From positions 1 to 64,000 of the forward strand of contig NZ_LT635447.1 of NCBI RefSeq assembly GCF_900120005.1: 64,000 bases of DNA, written 5' to 3'. The notes under the pieces were generated by a model. The model saw only the letters and a list, made by a program, of their open reading frames with translations, was not told where the DNA came from and did no database searches. How positions within the stretch are numbered: the first letter of the stretch is position 1; each line of letters opens with the position of its first letter. A program made the position numbers and the translations under genes. Below are positions 32,277 through 42,400 of the stretch, one piece after another. The DNA is from Holdemania sp. Marseille-P2844 (GTDB lineage: Bacteria > Bacillota_I > Bacilli_A > Erysipelotrichales > Erysipelotrichaceae).

Positions 32277-32509
32277 CGGCTATTCCTCCACTATCTAATA
32301 TTAAACGGTTGGAAGACTCCGGAGCCTCTGTATGATTATAGATTACCAGTAACTGGAAATTTATTCAAGCTACTCAGCAAGATAGAATCGAACAAAAAAA
32401 TCTTACCTGGTATCTAATACAGGGAAAGATAGAATTAAAAATATTTTTTAAGATTTAGTTTTTTATGCCATCATTAAATAATTAACAAAGAACTTGAAAG
32501 GGGATAAGT
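32277..32509. other. Intergenic stretch before the TM2 gene
   Basis: About 230 AT-rich bases between the convergent small gene and the TM2-domain gene. I see no further gene. The part nearest 32509 holds AT-rich sequence and the ribosome binding site GAAAGGGGATAAGT. It presumably contains the promoter of the TM2 gene, but no clear -35/-10 pair can be picked. Confidence 0.5.
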
Positions 32510-32866
32510 ATGTCAGAAAATTATGAAACAAAGTTTTGTCAACACTGCGGTGAAAAAATAAGAAAAGACGCCGTCATCTGTCCTCACTGTGGATGTGAAG
32601 TAGAGAGCCGACGTCGGGAAAAAGATGAAAAGGTTATCATCAATAACAACATAAGCAATCGCGTTAATGCACATGGTGGAGGATGCAAGAACAAATGGAT
32701 TGCCTTGCTTCTTTGCATTTTTCTAGGTTTTTTAGGAGCACACAAATTCTACGAAGGTAAAATATTATTAGGAATCGTTTACATATGTACTCTTGGATTT
32801 CTAGGAATAGGTATACTTTTTGATTTTTTCTCATTATTATTTAAACCAAATCCTTATTGGGTCTAA
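32510..32866 (+). CDS. TM2-domain membrane protein with N-terminal zinc ribbon
   Basis: 118 residues. Residues 9-30 form a zinc ribbon (CQHCGEKI, CPHCGCEV). From about residue 62 follows a TM2 domain: a first transmembrane helix with LCIFLGFLGAHKFYEGK, then a second with GIVYICTLGFLGIGIL and the conserved D-F-x-L ending. TM2 proteins are small two-helix membrane proteins of mostly unknown role. Lying between repressor and integrase in the lysogeny module, it is probably expressed in the prophage state and could act in superinfection exclusion or alter the host envelope. Confidence 0.87.
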   Translation: MSENYETKFCQHCGEKIRKDAVICPHCGCEVESRRREKDEKVIINNNISNRVNAHGGGCKNKWIALLLCIFLGFLGAHKFYEGKILLGIVYICTLGFLGIGILFDFFSLLFKPNPYWV

Positions 32867-32868
32867 AA

Positions 32869-32901
32869 AAGAAAAGCCCACCGGCGGCAACCGGTGGGAA
32901 T
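32869..32901 (-). terminator. Strong hairpin between TM2 and integrase genes
   Basis: CCCACCGG and CCGGTGGG flank a 6-nt loop (32878-32899). The T-rich tract follows on the minus strand only, so as an intrinsic terminator it would act on leftward transcription. On the plus strand it lacks a U tract and could instead stabilise the TM2 transcript end. Confidence 0.5.
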
Positions 32902-33007
32902 TGAGGAACTGATTGCAGTCAGAACCTCTGCATAGAAAAATTTGTCGTGGCAGACATATCTTTTTCTATGCGCTCATTTTACCACAAAAAGAAAAGGAGC
33001 GCTATAT

Positions 33008-34177
33008 ATGGCAAAAACAAAAAAACTCCGCAAGGAAAAATACATCAAGCAAAAAACAGTCAATGGTCGCTTATATTTACAGGTATCATTTTTGTATGAG
33101 GATGAATATGGCTTTAAACAATCGTACAGCAAGAGTTTCCGCGCAGACGATTACGAGTCAGCCGCCGCGGCTCTGGACGTTGCCTGTGCACACCGCGATC
33201 AGATGCGTACCCAGCTGCTGCACAGCGGCCAGAAGGTCCGCGCACGAGCTGACAGAAAGCATACGGTGGATGAGGCGTTTATGCTGATCCAGCAGATATT
33301 TCCAAAAACCTTAAAGACAGTCAAGCACCGTACGATTACCTACCGCAATTACATCCAGCCGGCTGTCGGCAACAAGCCGATTGAGGAGATCACCGGCCTG
33401 GACATCCAGCAGACGCTTAACGCGATGATCACCACAAAGTCAGACGACAACATCGGACGGGTGGCCACCTGCTGGAGATATATAATCCGGGCGGCTGCCT
33501 TCACAGGCTGGATCAGCAGCGATCCTATGCTGCAGGTGGTTGTCCCAGCATCGCAGCTGCCACATAAAAAAACAGATGTATCGACAGATCGCGAAACACT
33601 CGATAAAGTCATCGCCGGCATCCGGCATTATACTAAAAATAATGACAGGTATAAATTTAACGCTGAACTCATCGTTTATATGCTTGAGATCATCTATTAT
33701 ACCGGGATCCGGCCGGCAGAATGCCTGGGGCTTGATAAAGCAGATATCGATCTTGACGCCGGATATATAAACATTGATACCGCACAGGGCAGCACGACCA
33801 AGGAATGGAACACGCAGAAGGCGACAAAGACTAAACAAAGCGTGCGTCTGGAGCCGATCGTTCCGCAGCTTGAACCAATCTTGCGGCAGCTCATCGGTAT
33901 ACAGCCTAGTGAGCATTTGTTTATGCGCTGCGATGATACTGTATGGTCTATTGATGATGTTGCAAACAAGATCAACTATGTCAGCAAGCGTGTGGGTGTC
34001 GATTTTAACGTATACCGGTTGCGGCACAAATTTTCCACTGACCTTGTCACCAACAACGTCGATCCGCGCACGATCATGGAGCTCATGGGACATAACAATA
34101 TCAATCAAACATTGGACTATGCCAGGAGCAACGATCAATTAAAAAAAGATGCATTGAAAAATCGCAAATACTCATGA
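33008..34177 (+). CDS. int: Phage integrase (tyrosine recombinase)
   Basis: 389 residues from ATG at 33008, after AAAAGGAGCG; the frame is open 22 codons further upstream but without a site. An N-terminal AP2-like arm-binding domain (about 1-70), a SAM-like core-binding domain (about 80-170) and a catalytic domain follow. The catalytic Arg is in YTGIRPAE, a Lys precedes TKQSVRLEP, His-x-x-Arg is RLRHKFST, and the final His and Tyr are in MGHNNINQTLDYAR. It ends about 170 bp from the tRNA-Leu 3' end and should integrate the phage there. Confidence 0.96.
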   Translation: MAKTKKLRKEKYIKQKTVNGRLYLQVSFLYEDEYGFKQSYSKSFRADDYESAAAALDVACAHRDQMRTQLLHSGQKVRARADRKHTVDEAFMLIQQIFPKTLKTVKHRTITYRNYIQPAVGNKPIEEITGLDIQQTLNAMITTKSDDNIGRVATCWRYIIRAAAFTGWISSDPMLQVVVPASQLPHKKTDVSTDRETLDKVIAGIRHYTKNNDRYKFNAELIVYMLEIIYYTGIRPAECLGLDKADIDLDAGYINIDTAQGSTTKEWNTQKATKTKQSVRLEPIVPQLEPILRQLIGIQPSEHLFMRCDDTVWSIDDVANKINYVSKRVGVDFNVYRLRHKFSTDLVTNNVDPRTIMELMGHNNINQTLDYARSNDQLKKDALKNRKYS

Positions 34178-34182
34178 ATTAC

Positions 34183-34206
34183 TGCCCGGTTATCCGGGCA
34201 TTTTTC
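34183..34206 (+). terminator. Intrinsic terminator of the integrase gene
   Basis: A perfect 6-bp stem GCCCGG/CCGGGC (34183-34188 and 34193-34198) with a TTAT loop, followed by ATTTTTC, 6 bp after the integrase stop. Confidence 0.88.
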
Positions 34207-34289
34207 TTTGAACTGTTTTTGAACGATTCTTGAACGATTTTGCTTGAATTGCATTAAATCGGATTGATTTAACACATTGCAAAATAAAA

Positions 34290-34316
34290 TAAAAAAGCCC
34301 TTTGTTAAAGGCTTTT
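34290..34316 (-). terminator. Terminator downstream of tRNA-Leu
   Basis: Minus strand: the stem AGCCTTT with AAAGGGCT (one G-U pair, 34297-34314) is followed by TTTTTTATTTT. It would end the tRNA-Leu transcript. Because it lies on the phage side of the tRNA, it may have been brought in or preserved by integration. Confidence 0.7.
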
Positions 34317-34349
34317 CTTAACCACATTGAATTGTGGGCTTCCTTAAAA

Positions 34350-34395
34350 TGGTGCACCGAACGGGACTTGAACCCGTACGAATAAATCACACGCC
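34350..34395. other. Probable prophage attachment site (att, right junction)
   Basis: The 3' half of the tRNA-Leu gene faces the integrase. tRNA-targeting integrases usually recombine within the T-arm or anticodon-loop sequence, leaving the gene intact. The core duplication cannot be delimited here because the other junction is outside the window. A second copy of some of this segment should lie at the left end of the prophage. Confidence 0.6.
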
Positions 34396-34433
34396 CCTCA
34401 AACGTGCGCGTCTGCCGATTCCGCCACCGGTGC
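34350..34433 (-). tRNA. tRNA-Leu (anticodon GAG)
   Basis: The minus strand folds as a class II tRNA. Acceptor GCACCGG pairs with TCGGTGC (one G-U), the D-arm region has GGCGGAATCGGCAGACG, the anticodon stem is CACGT/GCGTG around TTGAGGG, a variable arm follows, and the T-arm is ACGGG-TTCAAGT-CCCGT. Anticodon GAG reads CUC/CUU leucine codons. ACCA is encoded at the 3' end (34350-34353). A TATAAT -10 box lies at 34445-34450, just upstream. Confidence 0.96.
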
Positions 34434-34444
34434 ATTGCTTAATT

Positions 34445-34450
34445 ATTATA
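34445..34450 (-). promoter_or_regulatory. -10 box of the tRNA-Leu promoter
   Basis: TATAAT on the minus strand ends about 11 bases before the mature tRNA 5' end at 34433. A matching -35 is weak. Spacing suits a tRNA promoter. Confidence 0.6.
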
Positions 34451-34543
34451 GCAAAGTTCCATTCAAAAAGGAAGAATTTTTATTCACACGTCGCTTTTTC
34501 GTGAGCAGGAAGAAACAATGGGAAATCATTCAAAAAAAAACAG

Positions 34544-34570
34544 AAAAAACCGCGGCTGAATCAGACCGCG
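34544..34570 (-). terminator. Terminator of the kinase/c-di-GMP operon
   Basis: Minus strand: a GC-rich stem (CGCGG-T-CTG with CAG-CCGCG, single bulge) at 34550-34570 is followed by six T residues, 12 bp after the stop of the large hybrid kinase. Confidence 0.8.
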
Positions 34571-34581
34571 ATTTCCTGTAA

Positions 34582-37500
34582 TCAATCGGGATTTCCGTTT
34601 TTTTCCGGCAGCACCCGGCTGAGCACCACATAAAGCAAATCAATATCAATCGGTTTCGCGACATGCGCAGTCATTCCCGCCGCCATGGACGCTTCCACAT
34701 CCTCCGCAAACGCGTTGGCCGTCATCGCGACGATCGGAATCTGCCGCGCGTCCGGGCGAGGTAATTGACGGATTGCCCGGGTCGCTTCATAACCGTTCAT
34801 CACCGGCATCTGGATATCCATTAATATCGCGTCGTAATACCCCTCGGGCTTGTCGCTGAAGTTGCTGACCGCCTGTTTTCCATCACAGCAGACCTCAAAC
34901 CGGGCGCCGGCCAATTCCAGAATGCCGCTGAGAATTTCCGCATTGATCTGATTATCTTCCACGATCAGAAAACGCCGCCGCGCCAGATTTTGATCCACCT
35001 GCGGCTTCACGGTCAAAGTCTTTGACGAATCCGGATTATCCGTTTCTCCGCTGAAATCCTGTTCACATTCCAGTTCGACGATAAACGTAGAGCCGTGTCC
35101 GACTTCACTTTCCACTTGGAGACTGCCGCCCATCCGTTCGATCAGACCGCGCGTGATGCTTAATCCCAATCCCGTCCCCTCGATCTGTCCGACTTGCGGA
35201 CTGCGGGCAAACGGATCGAACAAATGGGCCAGAAACTGCGGCTCGATGCCGATGCCGGTGTCGCGGATTGTAAAACGGTATCTCACCTGTCCCGGAGATG
35301 AACCGGCGATTTCCTCCACGATGAAATCCACCTGGCCTCCCTCCGGAGTGAATTTGACGGCGTTGCTTAAAATGTTGATCAGAATCTGATTGATCCGCAG
35401 CGCATCGCCAAAGAACCGGGTGTGTTCGATCCGCTCGGCATTGATATTCAGCCGAATCGCTTTGGCTCGCGCCTGCGGTCCCATGATTGCCGACAACTGT
35501 TCGATCACCTCCGGCATCCGCAGACCAGCGCGGTTCAATGTAATCTGCGAACGCTCGATCTTGCTCATATCGAGAACGTCGTTGATCAAACTCAGCAGAT
35601 GTTTGGACGAATAGGTAATTTTTTTCAGACAATCCGCCACCCGCCGGGAATCATCCAGATGGGCTCTCGCCAGCGCGGTCATCCCCATTATCGCGTTCAT
35701 CGGCGTGCGGATATCATGACTCATCGCCGAAAGGAAATCACTCTTGGCCCGGTTGGCTTCCTCGGCCTGGATCAGCGCATTTTCCAGTGTATTTTTCGTC
35801 TGACGTTCCGCGGCGAGCATCTCCGTAACGTCCGCGCGCACAAGACAGACAGTCTGATGATCGGCGTCCCCCCACAGCACGCTGACTTTTTTTATCCGCT
35901 CGCCAGCCTCGCTCTGATAAGGAAACAGGAAATCATAGCCTTGCGGCTCACGCTGCAGGCGCTTTAGCATCGTCGCCAGGGCAAATTGCCGGCTGCTCTC
36001 CTCCGCGCTGCCGCTCTGACTGTGGCTGCGGGCAAACTTGTCAATCGCTTCGTCGCAGTTTTCAACGATATACGGCGGCAGATTCTCCACAATAGTCTGG
36101 CGTGTATGAATGGTCAGCCGCTGCGAAGCGATATCAATGAACCCGGCCAATTCAAAGATTACGGCGGCTACCCGCAGCAGTCCCTGCTGCTCGCGCACCG
36201 ACTCGGTGATGTCGGTCCGGGACAGGCAGATCCGGTTTAACCGCCGGTCCGTGACCGACACAGTGACGTTTTTCATGCGCAATTCGCCGCGCGGATCGCA
36301 CATTGAGAATGTGAATGTAAACGAGTTTTCTTTCGCCAGCCGGGGTTTCAGGAATTCCGGTTTCAAATTGCCGGCGTAGCGTTCCTTATCCTTGGGCAGC
36401 ACATGGCTTTCCAGCAGCTGATCAATCCATTGAGAATAGCGGCCATGCGTCCTTGCGGTCAGCGCCGTCTGTTCGTTCTGGGTCAGAATCTTAAATGTAT
36501 CCGCACCCAGGTCGATATCGGCGACAAAATCATAGTTGATTTTTGACAGCTGCTGCAGAATCAGGTTGGCGATTGTCTTTTCCGTGATGTCCGTGACAGT
36601 CAGAATCCCCGTAACGTCCCCGCTGTCCGGCGTCGTTACCATGTTCATTTTAATTTCGACATAGCGGCCTTGCGATTCCCTGGGCAGCTGCACGAAACAT
36701 TCCTGAATCTGCACAGTTTCTCCGGCCGCGAATTCCCGCCGGGCCGGCTCGTTTAAATAATGATCAAGGAAATACCGGCGCTGATCCGGCTCGACGATCA
36801 ACGACGCCAATCCTTTAAAGAACACGTCGCGGTCGTAGCCGAAAGTTGCCAGCAATTCGGAATCCGTGTAATCCATGATGTCCAGAATCACGCCCTGAGT
36901 GATGTTGCAATGTCCCGCTACCAGCGCATTTTCCCCCGGTGTGCGGTAATGTTCAAGAATCAGTTCGTTATACTGCTGGCGAATCCGCTGCTGTTCCAGC
37001 CGTTCCCGGGTGATATCGTGATGCAGCGCATAGACGCGGATTTCCCCTTCCTCACCCGGGATCATCGCCAGCTTGCTGCTGACCCAGATCTGACCTTTGT
37101 CTGCCGTCAGCATGCGGAAAACAATTTCGCCCTGAGGTTGGCGGTCGGCGATGAACTGAAGCAGCTGGCGGCGGACTCTTGCCTGATCTTCCGGATGAAT
37201 GTTCGCGGTAAAATCCTGCCGGATCGCCTGACTTATCGCAGCGTAGCTCATCCCCGCCATTTCGGCAAATCCTTCCGAGATGTATTCCGGAATCAGCTGC
37301 CCCTTTGGCGTACATTCGATCACCGTCACGCCGCCCGGCAAATTCTGGACGACCGTCTGAAAATACTGCGCCAGCCGTTCGTTTTCCTTGCGGACGCGGA
37401 CTTCCTCGGTGATCTCACGAACATGCTTGATATAAGCCCCGATCCCGTTCCAATCCGTTTCACGAAAGCGGGTCGCATAAAAACGGCCGGGCTGATCGAC

Positions 37501-39087
37501 GGACATCTCATGTTCTTCATTATCCGGCGCGTGTGTTTTCAGCGTGCAGAAGGCGCAGGGCTGCGACTTGCCAAACAGCACTGCGTAGCATTTCCGGCCG
37601 GCATATTGTTGATCATTGGAAAAAATTTTATGGTTATCGTTGACATAATAAAGTTCATAGTTCTGCTTGCCGATCACATAAATCCCATCCGAGGATTCAT
37701 CGGCGATACTCTGGTACAACCGGGTTTCCGCCGACATGCCGGTAAACACCGCATAGAACTGCGTCGATTCCGACAGGGGACCCATTCGCCGGCCGTTCAG
37801 GTGTATCCAGACCAGCGAACCATCGCGGTGAGGACTGCGGTAGGAAACATCCAGCACCTCGCCGCTGACTAATGCCTGCCACGCCGCTTTCTGCACCCGC
37901 TCGCGATCCGGCGGATAGATTGCGTTCATCGCATCCTGATGGACGATAGTCTGAAATTCCTGCTTTCCATAACCGGTCAGCTCTGCGACGCCGGCAGAGA
38001 AATACGTCGGGATAAAGACCTTGTTTTCCACTTTATAACTGGCGATTCCGCCGGGAATGGAATTGACCAGATGATTCATCTGGAGCTGCGCTTCCTTGAG
38101 ATCGGAAATATTGTGGAACACGCAGTGAAGCAGCGAACTGCCGTCCTCCTCGCCGATCCAGCTGATCTGTACGCGCACCCAGACGAGGTGACCGTCACGG
38201 TGAGCCATGCGGAATTCCAGCGTCGCCGGCTCATGCGTGCGCACGACTTCCACAGCCTGGGCCTCGACGCGGCCACGGTCCTGATCATAGATCAACTTGC
38301 CGGCGTCTGCGGCAGCCTGGACAGAATATTCTTGAGAAGTATATCCGCTGAGCGCAGGCACGCCATCGGAGAAATAAACGGTCTCCAACTTGTCCGTCAC
38401 TTTATAAACGGCAACGCCGCCCGGGATTGCATTGATGATCTGCTGCATTTTCTGATTGGCGGCGTTAAGCTGTGTTTTTAACGCGGCCTGTTCGCTGCCG
38501 TCCTGAAACAGGCTTACCAGCACCGTTCCCCATTGAGGCAGCGTGCCCATCGAAGCCTCAATCTGAATTGCACAGTAACATCCCTGCGTTTTATCCCACG
38601 CCCGCAAGCTGTGCCGCAATGTTCCGCGCTCTGTTTTCAGCTGTTGCAAAGCCCGCTGCAGTGCTGGCCGATCTTGTGGATGCACGGCAGTCTGCGCCAG
38701 AAGTCCCTCTGCAGGTTCGCCGAAGTGCTGCCGAAAAGCAGCGTTGGCATACAATGGCGGCGATGCATTGTCCGCAAGCTGATAAATCACGAATCCGCAG
38801 GCAAGCGCGTCCCCCAAATTTTCCAGCATTGTGAAAAATGACGGGACTTCCGGTGTCAGTACCAACAGCGTCGCCGTTTCCTCAGCAATCTTCAGCGTCT
38901 GAACTTCCGTTGTGTAGCGCGCCTGCGTGCGGGGATTTTGCCAGACAGCCGGATTCTGGTTTTCCCCGATGTTCTCCAGCCAGCCGCTGAAGTCGGGATC
39001 CTGACTCCAGCTTTGCGCCGCTTCGTTGGCCGGCTGCCATTTCATCTGTGAACCGCGGACAAACAAGATTGTTTTATGGGAATTCAT
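34582..39087 (-). CDS. Very large soluble hybrid histidine kinase with multiple PAS domains and receiver
   Basis: 1,501 residues from ATG at 39087, which overlaps the HPt stop as ATGA. There is no transmembrane segment. At least six PAS-type sensor domains are stacked over about 1,100 residues; repeats of PGG(V/I)A(V/S)YKV, YPPDRERVQ, HRDGSLVWIH mark them. The kinase core has [14 protein letters not shown] with His1124, N box [10 protein letters not shown]1 DTGIGIEP and G2 GTGLGLS. A receiver (about 1,370-1,490) has IVEDN, phospho-Asp in LMDIQMP, and a Lys in VAKPID. It should pass phosphate to its receiver and the HPt protein. Confidence 0.93.
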   Translation of the reverse strand: MNSHKTILFVRGSQMKWQPANEAAQSWSQDPDFSGWLENIGENQNPAVWQNPRTQARYTTEVQTLKIAEETATLLVLTPEVPSFFTMLENLGDALACGFVIYQLADNASPPLYANAAFRQHFGEPAEGLLAQTAVHPQDRPALQRALQQLKTERGTLRHSLRAWDKTQGCYCAIQIEASMGTLPQWGTVLVSLFQDGSEQAALKTQLNAANQKMQQIINAIPGGVAVYKVTDKLETVYFSDGVPALSGYTSQEYSVQAAADAGKLIYDQDRGRVEAQAVEVVRTHEPATLEFRMAHRDGHLVWVRVQISWIGEEDGSSLLHCVFHNISDLKEAQLQMNHLVNSIPGGIASYKVENKVFIPTYFSAGVAELTGYGKQEFQTIVHQDAMNAIYPPDRERVQKAAWQALVSGEVLDVSYRSPHRDGSLVWIHLNGRRMGPLSESTQFYAVFTGMSAETRLYQSIADESSDGIYVIGKQNYELYYVNDNHKIFSNDQQYAGRKCYAVLFGKSQPCAFCTLKTHAPDNEEHEMSVDQPGRFYATRFRETDWNGIGAYIKHVREITEEVRVRKENERLAQYFQTVVQNLPGGVTVIECTPKGQLIPEYISEGFAEMAGMSYAAISQAIRQDFTANIHPEDQARVRRQLLQFIADRQPQGEIVFRMLTADKGQIWVSSKLAMIPGEEGEIRVYALHHDITRERLEQQRIRQQYNELILEHYRTPGENALVAGHCNITQGVILDIMDYTDSELLATFGYDRDVFFKGLASLIVEPDQRRYFLDHYLNEPARREFAAGETVQIQECFVQLPRESQGRYVEIKMNMVTTPDSGDVTGILTVTDITEKTIANLILQQLSKINYDFVADIDLGADTFKILTQNEQTALTARTHGRYSQWIDQLLESHVLPKDKERYAGNLKPEFLKPRLAKENSFTFTFSMCDPRGELRMKNVTVSVTDRRLNRICLSRTDITESVREQQGLLRVAAVIFELAGFIDIASQRLTIHTRQTIVENLPPYIVENCDEAIDKFARSHSQSGSAEESSRQFALATMLKRLQREPQGYDFLFPYQSEAGERIKKVSVLWGDADHQTVCLVRADVTEMLAAERQTKNTLENALIQAEEANRAKSDFLSAMSHDIRTPMNAIMGMTALARAHLDDSRRVADCLKKITYSSKHLLSLINDVLDMSKIERSQITLNRAGLRMPEVIEQLSAIMGPQARAKAIRLNINAERIEHTRFFGDALRINQILINILSNAVKFTPEGGQVDFIVEEIAGSSPGQVRYRFTIRDTGIGIEPQFLAHLFDPFARSPQVGQIEGTGLGLSITRGLIERMGGSLQVESEVGHGSTFIVELECEQDFSGETDNPDSSKTLTVKPQVDQNLARRRFLIVEDNQINAEILSGILELAGARFEVCCDGKQAVSNFSDKPEGYYDAILMDIQMPVMNGYEATRAIRQLPRPDARQIPIVAMTANAFAEDVEASMAAGMTAHVAKPIDIDLLYVVLSRVLPEKNGNPD

Positions 39088-39452
39088 AACGAACACGCGG
39101 TCAGCTCGGCATACATCCCTCTGACCTTCTCAAACTCCTGCCCGATCTTTTCCAGCTTTTCTGGATAATCGCCCCGAACTTCCAAGCGCCGCAAAGGCTC
39201 CACGATCTCGCAGACCGCTTCGTACAACGACGTTAATCCCAGATTGCCAGATACGCCCTTGAGCGTGTGAGCCGCCTGAAAAGCAGCTTCCAGATTTTTT
39301 TCTTCTACCGCTTTCTGCAGCGCCGGCAAGCTCTCATCCTTGAACAACATGCCTAAAATCCGCACATACATGCGTTCCTGCTGCATAAACCGTTCCATTG
39401 TCAGCGCATAATCCACGCCGTAGGCCGTCATAATCATTTTAACGTCTGACAT
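39084..39452 (-). CDS. Stand-alone HPt phosphotransfer protein
   Basis: 122 residues forming one HPt four-helix bundle. The phospho-accepting His62 lies in AHTLKGVSGNLGL, the canonical HPt motif. Such proteins shuttle phosphate between receivers. It lies between the genes of the two hybrid kinases and overlaps both, the first by 19 bp. It is the natural link between them and the response regulator encoded at the head of the operon. Confidence 0.93.
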   Translation of the reverse strand: MSDVKMIMTAYGVDYALTMERFMQQERMYVRILGMLFKDESLPALQKAVEEKNLEAAFQAAHTLKGVSGNLGLTSLYEAVCEIVEPLRRLEVRGDYPEKLEKIGQEFEKVRGMYAELTACSL

Positions 39453-42400
39453 CCGAAAACCTCCTTGTTTCCGATAAATTCATTCAGCGTCCGGATCAGT
39501 AAGTCCGGATCAATCGGCTTCGCCAGATGCGCGTTCATCCCGGCCGCCATGCTTTTTGCGATATCGTCGTCAAACGCGTTGGCGGTCATGGCGATGATCG
39601 GAATCTGTCCGGCATCCGCGCGCGGACTGGTGCGGATCCTGGCCGCGGCAGTTAAGCCGTCCATGACCGGCATCCGGATATCCATTAAGATTGCATCGTA
39701 GTAATTCAGGGCGGAAGCCTGATAAGTCTGCAGCGCCTGTTCGCCGTTTTGCGCCGTATCAACGCTGAAGCCCCTGTCCTGTAAAAGCATAGCCGCGACT
39801 TCGGTATTGATGGCGTTGTCTTCGGCCAGTAAAATCCGCCGGCCGGTAAAGTCCAGCGTCTTCAGATCCAGACCCCCGGCGTCCCCGGCGGAAACGATGC
39901 CGGCGAAAGTTTCATGGACGCCCGCTGCCAGACCAAGCTTGACCTCAACGATAAATTCCGTACCCCGGCCCTTTTGCGAACGGACGCTGATTCTTCCATC
40001 CATCAGATCGACGACGCTTTTGGAAATTGCCAGCCCCAGCCCGCTGCCGCCGGATGTCGCCGTCGTCCCGGTTGACTCCTGAGAGAACGGTTCAAACAGA
40101 TGCGGCAGAAACTCCGGGCTGATGCCGACGCCCGTATCCCGAATCACAAACCGGACGACGGCGTTGTCTTTCTTTGCCTGAAGCTGGCTGACGTGCATCA
40201 CCACCTCGCCGCCGGACTCTGTGAATTTCACCGCGTTGCTTAAGATATTGACCAGCACCTGCTGCAGCTTCATCGCATCGCCCATATACTCCGCCTGCAG
40301 CGAAGGTTCGACGATGCATTGATAACGCACGCCTTTGTTCGCGGCCTGACCGGCGCACAGAGTGCTGACTCCTTCGATCAGTTTCCGCGTGGATAAAGGT
40401 CCGTTATTTAAAAGCAGCTTGCCGCTTTCAATCCGGCTCATGTCGAGGATATCGTTGATCAGTCCCAGCAGAAACCGCGAAGACAGCTGAATTTTTTCAA
40501 TACAGTCGCCAATGCGGACCGGATCGTGCAGCGACTGGGCGGCGATTGCGCTCATTCCCAGAATCGCGTTCATCGGGGTGCGAATCTCATGCGACATCCG
40601 CGAGAGAAAATCCGTCTTCGCGGCGTTGGCCTGCTGCGCGGCGTTCAGTGCGGAAGCCAGCTCCGCTTTCTGAATCTGTTCCTGACGCACGACCTCGGTC
40701 ACGTCGCTGCGCGTCACGCACAACCGATCCAGCCGGCGGTCGAGATAGAAAACTTTATACAGTTTGACACGGGTCTGTCCCTGCTTGTCCTGCATTTCAA
40801 TGGAAAAGGTATAGGATCCCTTTTCCGCCAGCTGTTGTTTCATAAAAGGCAAATCGAGCTGACGGCGGTATTCCGCTTCAAACTCCGGTTTGACATAACG
40901 CCGGGCAAATTGTCCGATCGCTTTTGAAAATTGATCCTCCTTTGGAATCATCGGATCGTTGGAAGCATGAATCCGCAGTTTTCCGGACAGCGCGTCGATT
41001 TCCGCGATGATGTCGTAATTCAGACTGACGATCTGATCCAGCAGCTGTTCCTGCAGCTTTTGTTCCGTGATGTCAAGGGTATAGAAAAAGACGATGAGTT
41101 CCCCGGTTTCCGGATTCAGGCAGGAATGAAACGTTGTATGACTCCAGAACGCGCCTTCGCGCGTACTGCGCAGAAATTCAAAATGATATTCCGTCTTGCC
41201 GACGGCGTAATCGGCCTGGACCTGTTCGCGCCGCATTTGCTCTTCAATCCGCAAGCCGGTCAGCGGGTCGATGGAGGAATGCGCAAACTGAGCGATCACC
41301 TTGTCATAGCTTTCGCCGATCTGAGCAACGGCGAAGTTGGCCGTCGTCAGATAGCTTTCCAGCACATTGCGGGTCAGATTCAGCCGTCCCTGACCGCTCT
41401 GATTGCCGCTGGCAGCCTCCACAAAGTAACGCAGTTCCCGTTCGTACAGTTCCTTTTCGCGCCGGTGGAGCTGCTTTTCCTCGGTAATATCAATAAACAC
41501 ACAGTCAAGATACGGTTCGTTGTTTTCCATAAACAGCTGAGCTTTCACCGAGACCCACTTCACGCTGCCATCCTTGCAGCAAATCTGGTTTTCAATGTGG
41601 ACGGTTTTCGCCTGACGCAGCTGTTCGCGCAATCGTTGGGCGATTTCCTGCAGTTCCTGCGGGGCGATGATCAGCGCCAGCTGATTGCCCAGCTCGGCAA
41701 ATTCAGCGCGGGTGTAGCCGATGAACTCAAACAGTCCGTCGTTGGCGCTGACAACAGTCAGGCTGGCGTCGTAACGGCAGCGGAAAACCGCGCCGGGAAT
41801 GTTGTTGTACAGCCGCAGCACTTCCTCCTGCGCCTGAATCTGTGCGGTGATGTCATAGCACACCGACGAAATCGCCGGACGTCCGTCCTCCGCCTGCAGC
41901 CGCCGACCCAGATCATGAACCCAGATATAACTGCCGTTCTGCTTCTTCATCCGATATTCCACCGTGTATTCATCGCTGGTTTTCAGCTGATCGGCGACTT
42001 CCTCATCGACCCGCTGCCGATCGTCCGGATGCATGCAGTTGATGATCCGGCCCTGGATGTCCGCGACGAATTCCGCTTCGTCCCGATATCCCAGATACGC
42101 CAGCATCTGATCATTGATGAAATAAAACGGGAAGCCCTCGGCGATATAGCCGCCCATCATCCCGCCCGGGAGCGTGTCGTTCAGCAGCTCTTCCCGCTGG
42201 CGGCGCAGCCGTTCCACAACCACCGTCTGCGGGTAGTGCTCACCCGCCTGCTGACTGCGGCCCGGTTCGGCAAAATGCAGACTGACGATTTTCCAGGTCT
42301 CCGCCTGCCGCCGCAAGATAAAAAACCCCCGAAGATGCCAGGCATACTGGGAGTTTTGAAGAATCATTTCAGTAAAAACAGAACTCAGATCCGCTTGTAA

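Larger units (their letters stand above)
1..34380. mobile_element. Prophage (siphovirus type), left end outside the window
   Basis: A continuous phage genome fills the left half of the window: integrase, repressor, replication and recombination genes, late regulator, terminase, portal, capsid, connectors, tail chaperones and tape measure, in the usual order of Bacillota siphoviruses. The right boundary is set by the integrase gene ending about 170 bp from the 3' end of a tRNA-Leu gene, the usual attachment target. The left end, with distal tail, lysis genes and the second attachment site, lies before position 1. No structural gene is obviously broken, so the element could be intact. The exact right boundary is inferred. 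Confidence 0.93.

Noticed and set aside
40931-42400. 489-codon plus-strand open frame inside the hybrid kinase gene
   Set aside because: The opposite strand encodes a kinase with full motifs; the frame is a by-product of GC-rich codon use. The same applies to the 370-codon frame at 36760-37872.
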